Shown: positions 24,755-33,687, counted from the stretch's first letter. The stretch is DNA of 48,039 nt from Streptomyces sp. 15-116A (GCF_025290915.1 NZ_JAOCQE010000018.1:1-48039), one strand, 5' to 3'. The notes: generated by a model not told the origin, from the letters alone. Made by a program: numbers and translations.

Positions 24755-26238
24755 GCGGGACGTTCGTCGGGATGCCCGCGTTTCCGCGGGCCGCGCACGA
24801 CGCCGTGCGGGACACCACCCTGCGCGGCAATCTACGGCATGCCACGCACACGATCCGCGGCAAGCGGGAGAAGGCGGTCGCGGAGGTGGCCGACTGGGCG
24901 CAGCTGCGGGAGGCCGGGAAGCGGATCAAGGACCATACGCTGCGTCATCTGGACCGCTATCTGGTGCAGTTGGAGGAGTCGGTCACGGCCGCGGGCGGCA
25001 TCGTGCACTGGGCGGCGGACGCCGAGGAGGCCAACCGGATCGTGGCCCGGCTCGTGAAGGAGACCGGCGAGTCGGAGGTCGTCAAGGTCAAGTCGATGGC
25101 CACGCAGGAGATCGGGCTCAACGAGGCCCTGGAGGCGGAGGGCATCCGCGCCTACGAGACCGATCTGGCCGAGCTGATCGTGCAGTTGGGCCAGGACCGG
25201 CCCTCGCACATCCTGGTCCCGGCGATCCACCGCAACCGCGGGGAGATCAGGGAGATCTTCGCCCGCGAGATGAGCGAGTGGGGCCGCCCCGCCCCGGAGG
25301 GTCTCACCGACTCCCCCGCCGAGCTCGCCGAGGCGGCCCGGCTGCATCTGCGGGAGAAGTTCCTGCGCGCCAAGGTCGGGATCTCCGGCGCCAACTTCAT
25401 GGTCGCCGAGACGGGCACGCTGGTGGTGGTGGAGTCCGAGGGCAACGGGCGGATGTGCCTGACGCTGCCCGAGACGCTGATCTCGGTCGTCGGCATCGAG
25501 AAGATCGTGCCGACCTGGCGGGACCTGGAGGTGTTCCTGCAGTCCCTGCCCCGCTCCTCGACGGCCGAGCGCATGAACCCGTACACGTCGACCTGGACCG
25601 GCACGACCGATGCCGAGGCGGCCGACGGTCCGCGGACCTTCCATCTGGTGCTGCTCGACAACGGCCGCACCGACACCCTCGCCGACGAGGTGGGCCGGCA
25701 GGCCCTGCGCTGCATCCGCTGCTCGGCGTGCCTGAACGTCTGCCCGGTGTACGAGCGGGCCGGCGGACACGCCTACGGCTCGGTCTACCCCGGTCCGATC
25801 GGAGCCATCCTCAGCCCTCAACTCCGGGGCACGGCGAGCGAGATCGACGCCTCGCTGCCGTACGCGTCGAGTCTGTGCGGGGCCTGCTACGAGGTGTGCC
25901 CGGTCGCCATCGACATCCCCGAGGTGCTGGTGCATCTGCGGGAACGGGTCGTGGAGGGCGGGCCGGTGACGCGTGAGGGCAACAAGGTGGTGCTGCGGCC
26001 CGCGAAGGGGCATGCCGCCGAGCGCGCGGCGATGCGCGCCGCCCGCTGGGCGTTCAGCCGGCCCGGGGCGCTGCGCTCCGGTCAGCGGCTCGCCTCCCGC
26101 ACCCGCCGTCTGCACCCGCGCACCCTGCCGGGTCCGGGCAGGGCGTGGAGCGGGACGCGGGATCTGCCGCCGGTGCCGGCGGAGCCGTTCCGTGACTGGT
26201 GGCAGCGTACGCGCGGCGGAAAGGACGAGACGAAGTGA
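24751..26238 (+). CDS. lutB: Lactate utilization protein LutB, 4Fe-4S subunit
   Basis: The protein is 495 residues. An LUD domain covers about residues 60-300 (GANFMVAETGTLVVVESEGN). Two 4Fe-4S motifs follow: CIRCSACLNVCPVY from residue 321 and CGACYEVCPVAIDIP from residue 376. The start is ATG 24751, overlapping the LutA stop, with GGAGGAGG upstream; the longer frame from 24526 lies inside lutA. It is the central electron-transfer subunit of the lactate-oxidising complex. Confidence 0.94.
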   Translation: MSGTFVGMPAFPRAAHDAVRDTTLRGNLRHATHTIRGKREKAVAEVADWAQLREAGKRIKDHTLRHLDRYLVQLEESVTAAGGIVHWAADAEEANRIVARLVKETGESEVVKVKSMATQEIGLNEALEAEGIRAYETDLAELIVQLGQDRPSHILVPAIHRNRGEIREIFAREMSEWGRPAPEGLTDSPAELAEAARLHLREKFLRAKVGISGANFMVAETGTLVVVESEGNGRMCLTLPETLISVVGIEKIVPTWRDLEVFLQSLPRSSTAERMNPYTSTWTGTTDAEAADGPRTFHLVLLDNGRTDTLADEVGRQALRCIRCSACLNVCPVYERAGGHAYGSVYPGPIGAILSPQLRGTASEIDASLPYASSLCGACYEVCPVAIDIPEVLVHLRERVVEGGPVTREGNKVVLRPAKGHAAERAAMRAARWAFSRPGALRSGQRLASRTRRLHPRTLPGPGRAWSGTRDLPPVPAEPFRDWWQRTRGGKDETK

Positions 26239-26903
26239 GCGGCAGGGAACGGATCCTGGGCCGCGTACGGCGCGCCCTCGCCGACGTACCACGGGACGAC
26301 ACGCCCTACGAGCAGGCGGTCGCCCGCGACTATCTGCGCGAGCACGGTGAGCGGACCGCCGAGGAGACGGTCGAGCTCCTCGCCGAGAACCTGGCCGACT
26401 ACCGCGCGATCGTGCACCGCACCGGCGCCGACGCGCTGGCCGGGACGATCGCGGGGCTGCTGCGGGCCCGTGGCGCCACGTCGGTGGTGGTCCCGCCGGG
26501 GCTGGACGAGGGCTGGCTGGCGGAGACGGACGTGGCCCGAGTGGCGGACCGGGCGGAGAACACCGCGCACGAACTGGACCGGGTGGACAGCGTGGTGACC
26601 GCCTGCGCGGTCGCGATCGCCGAGACCGGCACCATCGTCCTGGACGGCTCCCCCGACCAGGGCCGCCGCCGCATCACGCTGGTCCCCGACCACCACATCT
26701 GTGTCGTCCGGGTGCCGGACCAGGTCGTCTCGTCCGTCCCCCGGGCACTCGAACGCCTCGACCCGGCCCGCCCGTTGACATGGATCTCCGGTCCTTCGGC
26801 GACCAGCGACATCGAGCTGGACCGGGTCGAGGGGGTGCACGGTCCGCGCACCCTGGAGGTGGTGCTGGTGGAGGGTCAGCCGAGGGACACGGTCAGTTCG
26901 TAG
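26235..26903 (+). CDS. lutC: Lactate utilization protein LutC
   Basis: The protein is 222 residues, mainly a single LUD domain, with the family motifs VAIAETGTIVLDGS, LVPDHHICVV and GPSATSDIELDRVEGVHGPR. It completes the LutABC set. It starts with GTG 26235, overlapping the LutB stop as GTGA. Its 3' end overlaps the convergent rhamnosidase gene by 28 bases. Confidence 0.93.
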   Translation: MSGRERILGRVRRALADVPRDDTPYEQAVARDYLREHGERTAEETVELLAENLADYRAIVHRTGADALAGTIAGLLRARGATSVVVPPGLDEGWLAETDVARVADRAENTAHELDRVDSVVTACAVAIAETGTIVLDGSPDQGRRRITLVPDHHICVVRVPDQVVSSVPRALERLDPARPLTWISGPSATSDIELDRVEGVHGPRTLEVVLVEGQPRDTVSS

Positions 26904-29900
26904 CGGCCCGAGGGGAGCTTGTACGACGCGGTGCCGTCCTCGAAGCCCAGGGGCTTCACCTGGTCGACGCGGTCCAGCGGGGTGCGGCCCGCGCGGACGG
27001 CGGACGGCTCGGCGGCCGGGATGCGCAGGGTCGCGATGGTGTTGGCCGGGACCCGCGCCCGGTAGGACAGGGTGCGGCCGCTCAGCCTCCACTCGCTGCG
27101 GATCTCGCCGTACGGCGAGAGATGGCTGCCGGTGACGTGCTTGATGCGGCCGGTCGGGTCGGTGTGCGGGCGCAGGAAGAAGTGCCGGAAGCCCGGGTGG
27201 TCGGGGTCGCGGGCGATGCCGGCCATGGACTCGTACATCCACTCCATGACGGCTCCGTAGGCGTAGTGGTTGAACGAGTTCATCTCGACCGGCCCGAAAC
27301 CGTCCTCCTTCGAGTACGAGTTCCAGCGCTCCCAGATGGTGGTGGCGCCGTTGTCGACGGAGTACAGCCAGGACGGCATGGCGTTCTGGTGGAGCAGCTG
27401 GTAGGCGAGGTCGGCGCGGCCCTCGTCGGTGAGGACGGGGGCGAGGACGTTCACGCCGAGGAAGCCGACGGACAGGGTGTTCTCGGCGTACTGCACGCGG
27501 GTGCTGTCCGGGTGGGCCTCCTTGTAGGCGGCGTCGTTGCTGATGTTCCGGGCCAGCAGCTCGACCAGGCGGCGGCGCTGCGCCTCGGTGTCGTAGAGGC
27601 CGAGCTTGAGGACCCACAGCAGGGCGGTCTGGCTGTCGTCCTCGGGATCGGGGCCGTTGATGGGTTTGCCGCCGAGGCTGGAGCGGACGGTGACCGTGCC
27701 GTCGTCGGTTTTGAGGTAGGTGCTCATGAACGTCCGCTTGATGCCCGCGAAGAGCTTGTCGTACGTCTCCGCCTCGGCCGTACGTCCGGTCGCGCGGGCC
27801 ATGTGGGCCATCAGGCGCACGCTGTAGCCGTAGTAGACGTCGCTCATGAGCTGGGTGCCGGTGCTCTGCGGGGCCAGCCAGTCGGCGAACAGGGCGCCCT
27901 GGCCGGTGTACCCGTCGGCGCTGCGGCGGCGGATCCAGTCGATGTACGTGGTCATGGCCTCCCAGCTGCGGTCGACGACGGTCCGGTCGCCGGTCATCTG
28001 CCACAGCGTCCAGGGGACGACGACTCCGCAGTCGGCCCAACCGCTCACCGGGGCGGCGGCGTTGTAGCGGTTGCCCGGTGACACCGCCGTGAACTGGGCG
28101 CCGTCGACGCCGTAGATGCGCTGGGAGTCGATCAGGTTCTCCTGGAAGTGGCTCAGGAACCCGGTCGCGTCGGTGTTGTACAGGCCGGTGGCGCAGAAGA
28201 CCTGGGTGTCGCCGGTCCAGCCGAGGCGTTCGTCGCGCTGGGGGCAGTCGGTCGGGACCCACAGGTAGTTGCCGCGCTGTCCCCAACGGACGTTGCTGAT
28301 GAGCTGGTTGACCTTGTCGTCGTCCGTCGTGACGGTGCCGATGTCGCGCAGGGCGGAGGTGGCGACGCGTCCGGTGAAGCCGGTGAGGGTGATCTCCCGG
28401 CTGGTGGTGACGGAGACGTAGCGGAAGCCGTAGAAGGTCAGAGAGTCCTGGTGGGTCTCGCCCTTCGGGTCGCCCCTGAGGACGTAGGTGCTGGTCGCCT
28501 TGGCGGAGCGCAGGTTGGCGCGGTAGACGGATCCCACGGGGCCGTCGGCGCCGGCGCTGTCGTCGTTGAGCATCTCGCCGAAGCGGAAGGTGACTTCGGC
28601 GCCGGCGGAGCCGCGCAGGCTGTAGCGGGGGACGCCGACCATGTTCTGGCCGAGGTCGAGGACGGCGGTCTCGCCGGGGCGGAGGGTCACCCGTGCGGTG
28701 GCGGCGCGGCGGGGATCGGTGACGGTGCGGCCGGGGTCCACGACGACGCGTCCCTTGCCGTTGGGGCTGCCGGACTCGCCGGTGACGCCGGTGTGGACGG
28801 TGACGGAGCGGGGGCGCAGGTCCCAGCCGGGCACGATGCGGGCGCTCTCGCCCGGGTAGGCGACGGTTTTCACGTCGGGGAAGCGGGCGGCGAGGTCGTG
28901 TTCGGTGACGTCGGCCCAGCCCGAGGTGTCGTAGCCGTTCGCCGACCAGCCGGGCATCTCCTCGCGGGCGTCGTAGGTCTCGCCGTCGTAGATGTCGTCG
29001 GCGCGGTGGGGGCCGGTGTCGGTGGCCTTCCAGCCGGCGTCGGGCGCGGTGACGACGGTCTGGGTGGCGCCATCGGTGTAGCGGATCAGCAGCTTGGCCT
29101 TGAGGGCGAGCGGGTTGCCGTCCTTCGAGTAGTACGTACTCCCTTCCGAAACACGGCAGTTGTACCAGCCGTTGCCGAGCACCGCGCCCAGGGTGACGTG
29201 CGAGCGTGCGGCCGCCACCAGGTCGGTGACGTCGTAGGTGAGGTAGCTGATCCGGGCGTCGTAGTTGGTCCAGCCCGGGGTGAGCAGTTCGACGGTGGGT
29301 TCGCCGTCGTGCGGGACGGTGACGCGGCGTCCGTTGATGTAGGCGTCGTACACCCCGAGGGCCGAGACGTACAGCCGGGCCTCGCGCACCCGGCCGCGGC
29401 GCAGCGGCTCCTCGCGGCGCAGGTACGGGGCGCCGGCGCTGTTCGGCTTCTTGCCGGCCATGCCGATCCAGCGGGCGCCGTCCCAGTGGGTGACGCCGTC
29501 GGTGCTGAGCAGTCCGGTCTCGAAGTGGGCGGTGTCGCGGGGCGTGCGGGGGCGGCCGTGTTCGTCCCAGACCGTCACCGTCCAGTGGTAGCGGGTGCTC
29601 GGGCGCAGCCCGGGGCCGTCGTAGGGCACCGCGACGGAGTCCGGGGAGGTGACGCGTCCGCTGTCCCAGACGTCCGCGCGGCCGGGGGTGAGCCGGCTCG
29701 GCGTGGTGGCCACCAGGACGCGGTACGCACTCTGGCGGCGGCCGCGGACCGTGGAGTCGGTGCGCCAGCCGAAGCGGGGGCGGGTCGCGTCGATGCCGAG
29801 CGGGTCGGTGCGGTGCTCCACGGTCAGACCGGTCACCGAGGTGCCGTCACCGGCCGCGGCGGCGGCCGGAGTGGCGCGGCCGGCCTGGTACGTCATGATC

Positions 29901-29980
29901 GCGGGCAGTGCGCCGAGTGTGGTGGCCAGGACCGTTCTGCGTCGTACCGGGGTGCGCTTGTCGTGCTCTCCGTTCTTCAC
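26876..29980 (-). CDS. Tat-exported GH78 alpha-L-rhamnosidase
   Basis: The protein is about 1034 residues. The N-terminus carries a twin-arginine signal (RRRTVLATTLGALPAIM) followed by an Ala-rich cleavage region, so it is predicted to be secreted. The order fits GH78: N-terminal beta domains, then a six-hairpin catalytic domain containing DCPQRDERLGWTGD near residue 580 with the acidic catalytic residues, and a C-terminal beta domain (about 930-1034). It would release L-rhamnose from glycosides or polymers. The start is GTG 29980, with an AAAGGGATGAGG region upstream and the signal peptide directly after; a longer frame to 30112 would run into the operator region. It converges on lutC. Confidence 0.93.
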   Translation of the reverse strand: MKNGEHDKRTPVRRRTVLATTLGALPAIMTYQAGRATPAAAAAGDGTSVTGLTVEHRTDPLGIDATRPRFGWRTDSTVRGRRQSAYRVLVATTPSRLTPGRADVWDSGRVTSPDSVAVPYDGPGLRPSTRYHWTVTVWDEHGRPRTPRDTAHFETGLLSTDGVTHWDGARWIGMAGKKPNSAGAPYLRREEPLRRGRVREARLYVSALGVYDAYINGRRVTVPHDGEPTVELLTPGWTNYDARISYLTYDVTDLVAAARSHVTLGAVLGNGWYNCRVSEGSTYYSKDGNPLALKAKLLIRYTDGATQTVVTAPDAGWKATDTGPHRADDIYDGETYDAREEMPGWSANGYDTSGWADVTEHDLAARFPDVKTVAYPGESARIVPGWDLRPRSVTVHTGVTGESGSPNGKGRVVVDPGRTVTDPRRAATARVTLRPGETAVLDLGQNMVGVPRYSLRGSAGAEVTFRFGEMLNDDSAGADGPVGSVYRANLRSAKATSTYVLRGDPKGETHQDSLTFYGFRYVSVTTSREITLTGFTGRVATSALRDIGTVTTDDDKVNQLISNVRWGQRGNYLWVPTDCPQRDERLGWTGDTQVFCATGLYNTDATGFLSHFQENLIDSQRIYGVDGAQFTAVSPGNRYNAAAPVSGWADCGVVVPWTLWQMTGDRTVVDRSWEAMTTYIDWIRRRSADGYTGQGALFADWLAPQSTGTQLMSDVYYGYSVRLMAHMARATGRTAEAETYDKLFAGIKRTFMSTYLKTDDGTVTVRSSLGGKPINGPDPEDDSQTALLWVLKLGLYDTEAQRRRLVELLARNISNDAAYKEAHPDSTRVQYAENTLSVGFLGVNVLAPVLTDEGRADLAYQLLHQNAMPSWLYSVDNGATTIWERWNSYSKEDGFGPVEMNSFNHYAYGAVMEWMYESMAGIARDPDHPGFRHFFLRPHTDPTGRIKHVTGSHLSPYGEIRSEWRLSGRTLSYRARVPANTIATLRIPAAEPSAVRAGRTPLDRVDQVKPLGFEDGTASYKLPSGRYELTVSLG

Positions 29981-30087
29981 GCCCTCATCCCTTTCGGCCG
30001 TGGAGTTGTATCGATTCAGTCCGATCGCCGGTGAAGGTAGTGAGACTTGTGACTGGTGTCCATGGATTGAGCGAAAGTATTTCGACA

Positions 30088-30121
30088 GCTTTTGAAACGG
30101 TGATTGAATCATTTCAAAAGC
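30088..30121. promoter_or_regulatory. GCTTTTGAAA-N14-TTTCAAAAGC inverted repeat
   Basis: Perfect 10-bp arms (30088-30097 and 30112-30121) enclose a 14-base spacer. The element lies between the rhamnosidase and the MoxR gene, and its right half contains O3. A further palindrome, CGAAA-GTA-TTTCG, is at 30072-30084. This AT-rich regulatory block contrasts with its surroundings. Confidence 0.75.
30105..30116. promoter_or_regulatory. TGAATCATTTCA, operator O3 (rhamnosidase)
   Basis: It differs from O2 (TGAATCGTTTCA) at one of 12 positions. A weaker relative, TGAAACGGTGAT, abuts it at 30093-30104. It lies upstream of the rhamnosidase, which suggests control by the same LacI regulator as the rhamnose operons. 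Confidence 0.6.
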
Positions 30122-30127
30122 GGGCCA

Positions 30128-30157
30128 TTGATTAAGACGGTGAGCAAGCGCTTAGAT
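30128..30157 (+). promoter_or_regulatory. Predicted promoter of the MoxR gene giving a leaderless transcript
   Basis: TTGATT (30128-30133) and TTAGAT (30152-30157) are separated by 18 bases. Transcription would begin about 7 bases later, at the ATG (30164). No ribosome binding site precedes that ATG, which fits a leaderless mRNA. Confidence 0.5.
30146..30153. promoter_or_regulatory. AAGCGCTT palindrome within the MoxR promoter
   Basis: This is a perfect 8-bp palindrome with a central CG in the context TGAGCAAGCGCTTAGA, a core common in LacI-family operators. It overlaps the spacer and first two bases of the -10, where a bound protein would block transcription. The protein is unknown and its sequence differs from O1-O3. 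Confidence 0.4.
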
Positions 30158-30163
30158 AGCGTC

Positions 30164-31021
30164 ATGTTCACTTCCGTCGACGACGTCTCCGCGCGCCTCG
30201 CCGAGACCGGCTATCTGGCCTCCCCCGCGGTCGCCACCACCGTCTTCCTGGCCGACCGGCTCGGCAAGCCGCTGCTGGTGGAGGGGCCCGCCGGGGTCGG
30301 CAAGACCGAACTCGCCAAGGCCGTCGCCCGGGTCGCCGGCGCTCGCCTGGTCCGGCTCCAGTGCTACGAGGGCGTCGACGAGTCCCGGGCCCTGTACGAG
30401 TGGAATCACGCCAAGCAGTTGCTGCGCATCAGCGCCGGCCGGGACGAGAGCTGGGACGAGACGCGCACGGACATCTTCAGCGAGGAGTTCCTGCTGCCCC
30501 GTCCGCTGCTGACCGCCATCCGCGGCGACGAGGCGAAGGTCCTGCTGATCGACGAGATGGACAAGGCCGACGTCGAGGTCGAGGGCCTGCTGCTCGAGGT
30601 GCTCAGCGACTTCCAGGTGACGGTGCCCGAGCTGGGCACGGTGACGGCGACCCGCCGCCCCTTCGTCGTTCTCACCTCCAACGCCACCCGCGAGCTGTCC
30701 GAAGCGCTGCGCCGCCGCTGTCTGTTCCTGCATCTCGGGTTCCCCGACGCCGAGTTGGAGCGGCGGATCGTCCGGCTGAAGGTGCCGGGGATCGACGCGG
30801 CGCTCGCCGAGTCCGTCGTCCGGGTGGTCGGCGCGCTGCGGGCGATGGATCTGCGGAAGGTGCCGTCCGTCGCCGAGACCATCGACTGGGCCCGCACCCT
30901 GCTGGCCCTCGGCGCCGGCACGCTCGACGAGACGGTCGTGCACGACACCCTGGGTGTGATCCTCAAGCACCAGGACGACGTCCTGAAGGCGGGGGCCAAG
31001 CTCGACCTGGACGCGGTGTGA
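30164..31021 (+). CDS. MoxR-type AAA+ ATPase
   Basis: The protein is 285 residues. Walker A is GPAGVGKT (41-48), Walker B LLIDEMDKAD (about 127-136), and sensor-1 is near VLTSNATRELSEAL. MoxR ATPases act as chaperone-like remodelling factors and nearly always pair with a VWA protein, as here. No Shine-Dalgarno sequence precedes ATG 30164; translation may be leaderless. An upstream start at 30104 would place coding sequence over the palindrome block and is less likely. The stop overlaps the next gene start as GTGA. Confidence 0.92.
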   Translation: MFTSVDDVSARLAETGYLASPAVATTVFLADRLGKPLLVEGPAGVGKTELAKAVARVAGARLVRLQCYEGVDESRALYEWNHAKQLLRISAGRDESWDETRTDIFSEEFLLPRPLLTAIRGDEAKVLLIDEMDKADVEVEGLLLEVLSDFQVTVPELGTVTATRRPFVVLTSNATRELSEALRRRCLFLHLGFPDAELERRIVRLKVPGIDAALAESVVRVVGALRAMDLRKVPSVAETIDWARTLLALGAGTLDETVVHDTLGVILKHQDDVLKAGAKLDLDAV

Positions 31022-32379
31022 GCACCACCGCTCCGGATCTCGCCGCCCGTCTGACCGGCCTGGTCGACGCGCTGCGCGCGCATGGGCTGCGCATCGGCAC
31101 CGGCGAGACCGTGGACGCGGCGCGGGCGGTGGAGGCGCTCGGCCTCGCCGACCGGGAGCTGCTGCGGGAGGGCCTGGCGGCCACCCTGCTGCACACGACC
31201 GGCGGGCGGTCCGTGTTCGACGCGGTCTTCGACCTGTACTTCCCGCGCGGGGCCGGCGCGCCGGACGGCGAGCCCGCCGACCGGGACGATCTGCGTGACC
31301 GGCTGGCGGTCGCGCTCGCCGACAACGACGCCGCGCTGATGGGCCGGTTGGCGGTCGAGGCCGTCGACGGCTTCGGCGGCTACGGCAGTTCACCCGCCTC
31401 GGACGGCTGGTCGTCGTACCAGACCCTGGACCGGCTGCGCCCGCAGACGCTGCTCGCGCGCATCCGGGACGAGGTGCGGGCGCGGGACGGGACCACCGGG
31501 TTCGCCGACCGGCTGCTGGAGGACGAGATCCGGCGGCGTATCGAGGAGTTCCGGCGGATGGTTGCCGCGGAGGCCAGGCGCCGGGTGGCCGAGCGGCGGG
31601 GCCGGGACGAGATCGCCCGGCGCGCGGTGGCGCCCACCGCCGACCGGGTGGACTTCCTGTTCGCGGGGAAGGACCGGCTGGCCGAACTGCGCAGGACGGT
31701 ACAGCCGTTGGCGCGGAAGCTGGCGACCCGGCTGGCCGCCCGCCGCCGCAGGGCCGCGCGCGGCAGCATCGATCTCAGGCGCACGCTGCGCGGGTCGCTG
31801 TCGACGGGCGGGGTGCCGATGCGTCCGGTGCTGCGCCGGCGCAGGCCCGCCCGGCCGGAACTGGTGCTGCTGTGCGATGTGTCCGGCTCGGTGTCGGGGT
31901 TCTCGGACTTCACGATGCTGCTGGTGCAGGCGCTGCACGACCAGTTCAGCAAGGTGCGGGTGTTCGCCTTCGTCAACCGCGTCGACGAGGTGACGGGTCT
32001 GCTGGTGCACGGCGCCGCCGACCCGGAGGGACTCGGTGCCCGTATCCGGGGCGAGGCGACGCTCACCAGCTGGCACGGCAGCAGCGACTACGGCGCCGCG
32101 CTGGGCGAGTTCACCGAGCGCTACGCCGACGCCGTGGGCCCGCGCACCACAGTGTTCGTGCTCGGCGACGCCCGCAACAACATGGGCGATCCCAACCTCC
32201 CTGCGGTGCGCGAGCTGGCGGGCCGGGCCCGGCGCGTGTACTGGCTCAATCCGGAGGGGCGCTCGCGCTGGGGCACTGGCGACTCGGCCGCGCCCGAGTA
32301 TGCCGAGCTGGTGGAGATGCACGAGTGTCGCAACGTACGCCAGTTGAGCACCCTGGTCGGACGGCTGCTCCCGGTGTGA
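31018..32379 (+). CDS. VWA domain (CoxE-like) protein, MoxR partner
   Basis: The protein is 453 residues. The N-terminal half is helical and Arg-rich. The C-terminal half is a von Willebrand A domain with a complete MIDAS: DVSGS near residue 287, the Thr/Ser loop TSWHGSSDYG and the Asp of VLGDARNNMGD. This is the CoxE-like family, named for a protein of the carbon monoxide dehydrogenase cluster. No cox genes are adjacent, so the client of this MoxR/VWA pair is unknown. It starts with GTG 31018, overlapping the MoxR stop. Confidence 0.9.
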   Translation: MSTTAPDLAARLTGLVDALRAHGLRIGTGETVDAARAVEALGLADRELLREGLAATLLHTTGGRSVFDAVFDLYFPRGAGAPDGEPADRDDLRDRLAVALADNDAALMGRLAVEAVDGFGGYGSSPASDGWSSYQTLDRLRPQTLLARIRDEVRARDGTTGFADRLLEDEIRRRIEEFRRMVAAEARRRVAERRGRDEIARRAVAPTADRVDFLFAGKDRLAELRRTVQPLARKLATRLAARRRRAARGSIDLRRTLRGSLSTGGVPMRPVLRRRRPARPELVLLCDVSGSVSGFSDFTMLLVQALHDQFSKVRVFAFVNRVDEVTGLLVHGAADPEGLGARIRGEATLTSWHGSSDYGAALGEFTERYADAVGPRTTVFVLGDARNNMGDPNLPAVRELAGRARRVYWLNPEGRSRWGTGDSAAPEYAELVEMHECRNVRQLSTLVGRLLPV

Positions 32380-32391
32380 GGCGCCGGGCGG

Positions 32392-33237
32392 TCAGCTCGC
32401 GCGGCGGGCGGTGAACAGCAGGTACTCCCAGTCCATGACCGTGCCGCCCGCGCCGGAACCCCGGTCGTGGCGGCGGGCCAGGTCCGCCAGCTCCCGGTCC
32501 AGCGCGGCGATACGGTCGGGGTCCTCGCCGATCGCCTTGTAGACGCTGATCGTCGGCCCGTAGCGCTGCTTGAAGTAGTCCCGGAACTCCTCCGGGGAGG
32601 AGAAACGGTCGACCACCACTGTGCGGCGCTCGGCCGTGATGCCGGTGATCCGGTCGCCGAAGAGCTGCCGCACGTGGTTCTCGTCCCCCCACAGCGGAGG
32701 CGGCTGCGCGCCCGGCGGGGGCGGGGGTGCGTACGGCTTCATGGTCGCCAGCATCCGGCCGAGGAAGCCCTCCGGGGTCCAGCTGAGCACGGCGAGGGTG
32801 CCGCCCGGGCGGCAGACCCGGAGCAGTTCGCCGGCGGCTTCCTGGTGGTGCGGGGCGAACATGACGCCGACGCAGGACAGGACGACGTCGAAGGAGGCGT
32901 CGTCGAAGGGCAGCGCCTCGGCGTCGGCCTCCCGCCACTGGAGCTTCGCGCCCCGCTCCTCGGCCAGCCGCCGCCCCGTCTCCAGCAGTTCGGGCGTCAG
33001 ATCGGACGCCACCACCTCCGCCCCGGCCAGGGCCGCGGGAATCGCGGCGTTTCCCGTGCCCGCCGCCACGTCCAGCACCCTGTCCCCCGGGCTCACCCCG
33101 GCCGCCCGGACCAGGGCCTCGCCCAGCCCGGGGATGATGTCGGCGGCTACGGACGGATAGTCGCCCTGGGCCCACATCGCGCGATGCTTGTCCTTGAGGG
33201 CACGGTCGGCGTCCGCCGTGTCACTCACGTCGGCCAT
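32392..33237 (-). CDS. Class I SAM-dependent methyltransferase
   Basis: The protein is 281 residues. The SAM-binding motif I is VLDVAAGTGNAA (about 54-65), followed by VVASDLTPELL, the acidic motif EADAEALPFDDASFDVV and post-motif LLRVCRPGGTLAVLSW. This places it among UbiE/Methyltransf_11-type enzymes acting on small molecules. The ATG has AAGGAGC about 5 bases upstream. It converges on the VWA gene with a 12-base gap and may be co-transcribed with the cupin gene 90 bases upstream. The substrate is unknown. Confidence 0.88.
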   Translation of the reverse strand: MADVSDTADADRALKDKHRAMWAQGDYPSVAADIIPGLGEALVRAAGVSPGDRVLDVAAGTGNAAIPAALAGAEVVASDLTPELLETGRRLAEERGAKLQWREADAEALPFDDASFDVVLSCVGVMFAPHHQEAAGELLRVCRPGGTLAVLSWTPEGFLGRMLATMKPYAPPPPPGAQPPPLWGDENHVRQLFGDRITGITAERRTVVVDRFSSPEEFRDYFKQRYGPTISVYKAIGEDPDRIAALDRELADLARRHDRGSGAGGTVMDWEYLLFTARRAS

Positions 33238-33327
33238 GAGCGCTCCTTGATCGGTTCACGGCACGGCCTCGGCGGCCGGCGGTCCAGCCTTGTGTCCTGT
33301 CGTCGTACTCCCTGCCGGGTCCGCGCG

Positions 33328-33687
33328 CTAGTCCTTCTTCGCGTACGACGTGGCCATGGCGCCCGCGAAGTCGTACACGACGACCTGCTCGTCACCGACG
33401 ACCCACGCGTCGTGGCCCGGCGGGCAGACGAAGACGTCGCCGGGGCCGACTTCGCCCTCGGAGCCGTCGTTCATGCGGATGCGCATGCGGCCCTGGACCA
33501 CATAGCCGTTGTGGTGGATCTCGCAGCTGTCCGTCCCCGCGAGGGGTGCGACGGACTCCGACCAGCGCCATCCCGGTTCGAAGGTGGCCACGGCGAAGTC
33601 CAGCCCCGTCATGTGGACCGCTTCGAGGTGTCCCCTCGGGAAGTCGCGCCGCTCGTCCGGCTTGTCCAGCGTCTTGACCTCCAGCAT
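33328..33687 (-). CDS. Single-domain cupin protein
   Basis: The protein is 119 residues, one cupin barrel. The metal-site region reads CEIHHNGYVVQGRMRIRM, followed by the second motif GPGDVFVCPPGHDAWVVGDE. The His pattern is compatible with metal binding. ATG 33687 is chosen because GGGAGAGAGG lies just upstream; the longer frame to 33792 has poor N-terminal character. The role is unknown. It lies between the ammonia-lyase and the methyltransferase genes on the same strand. Confidence 0.82.
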   Translation of the reverse strand: MLEVKTLDKPDERRDFPRGHLEAVHMTGLDFAVATFEPGWRWSESVAPLAGTDSCEIHHNGYVVQGRMRIRMNDGSEGEVGPGDVFVCPPGHDAWVVGDEQVVVYDFAGAMATSYAKKD

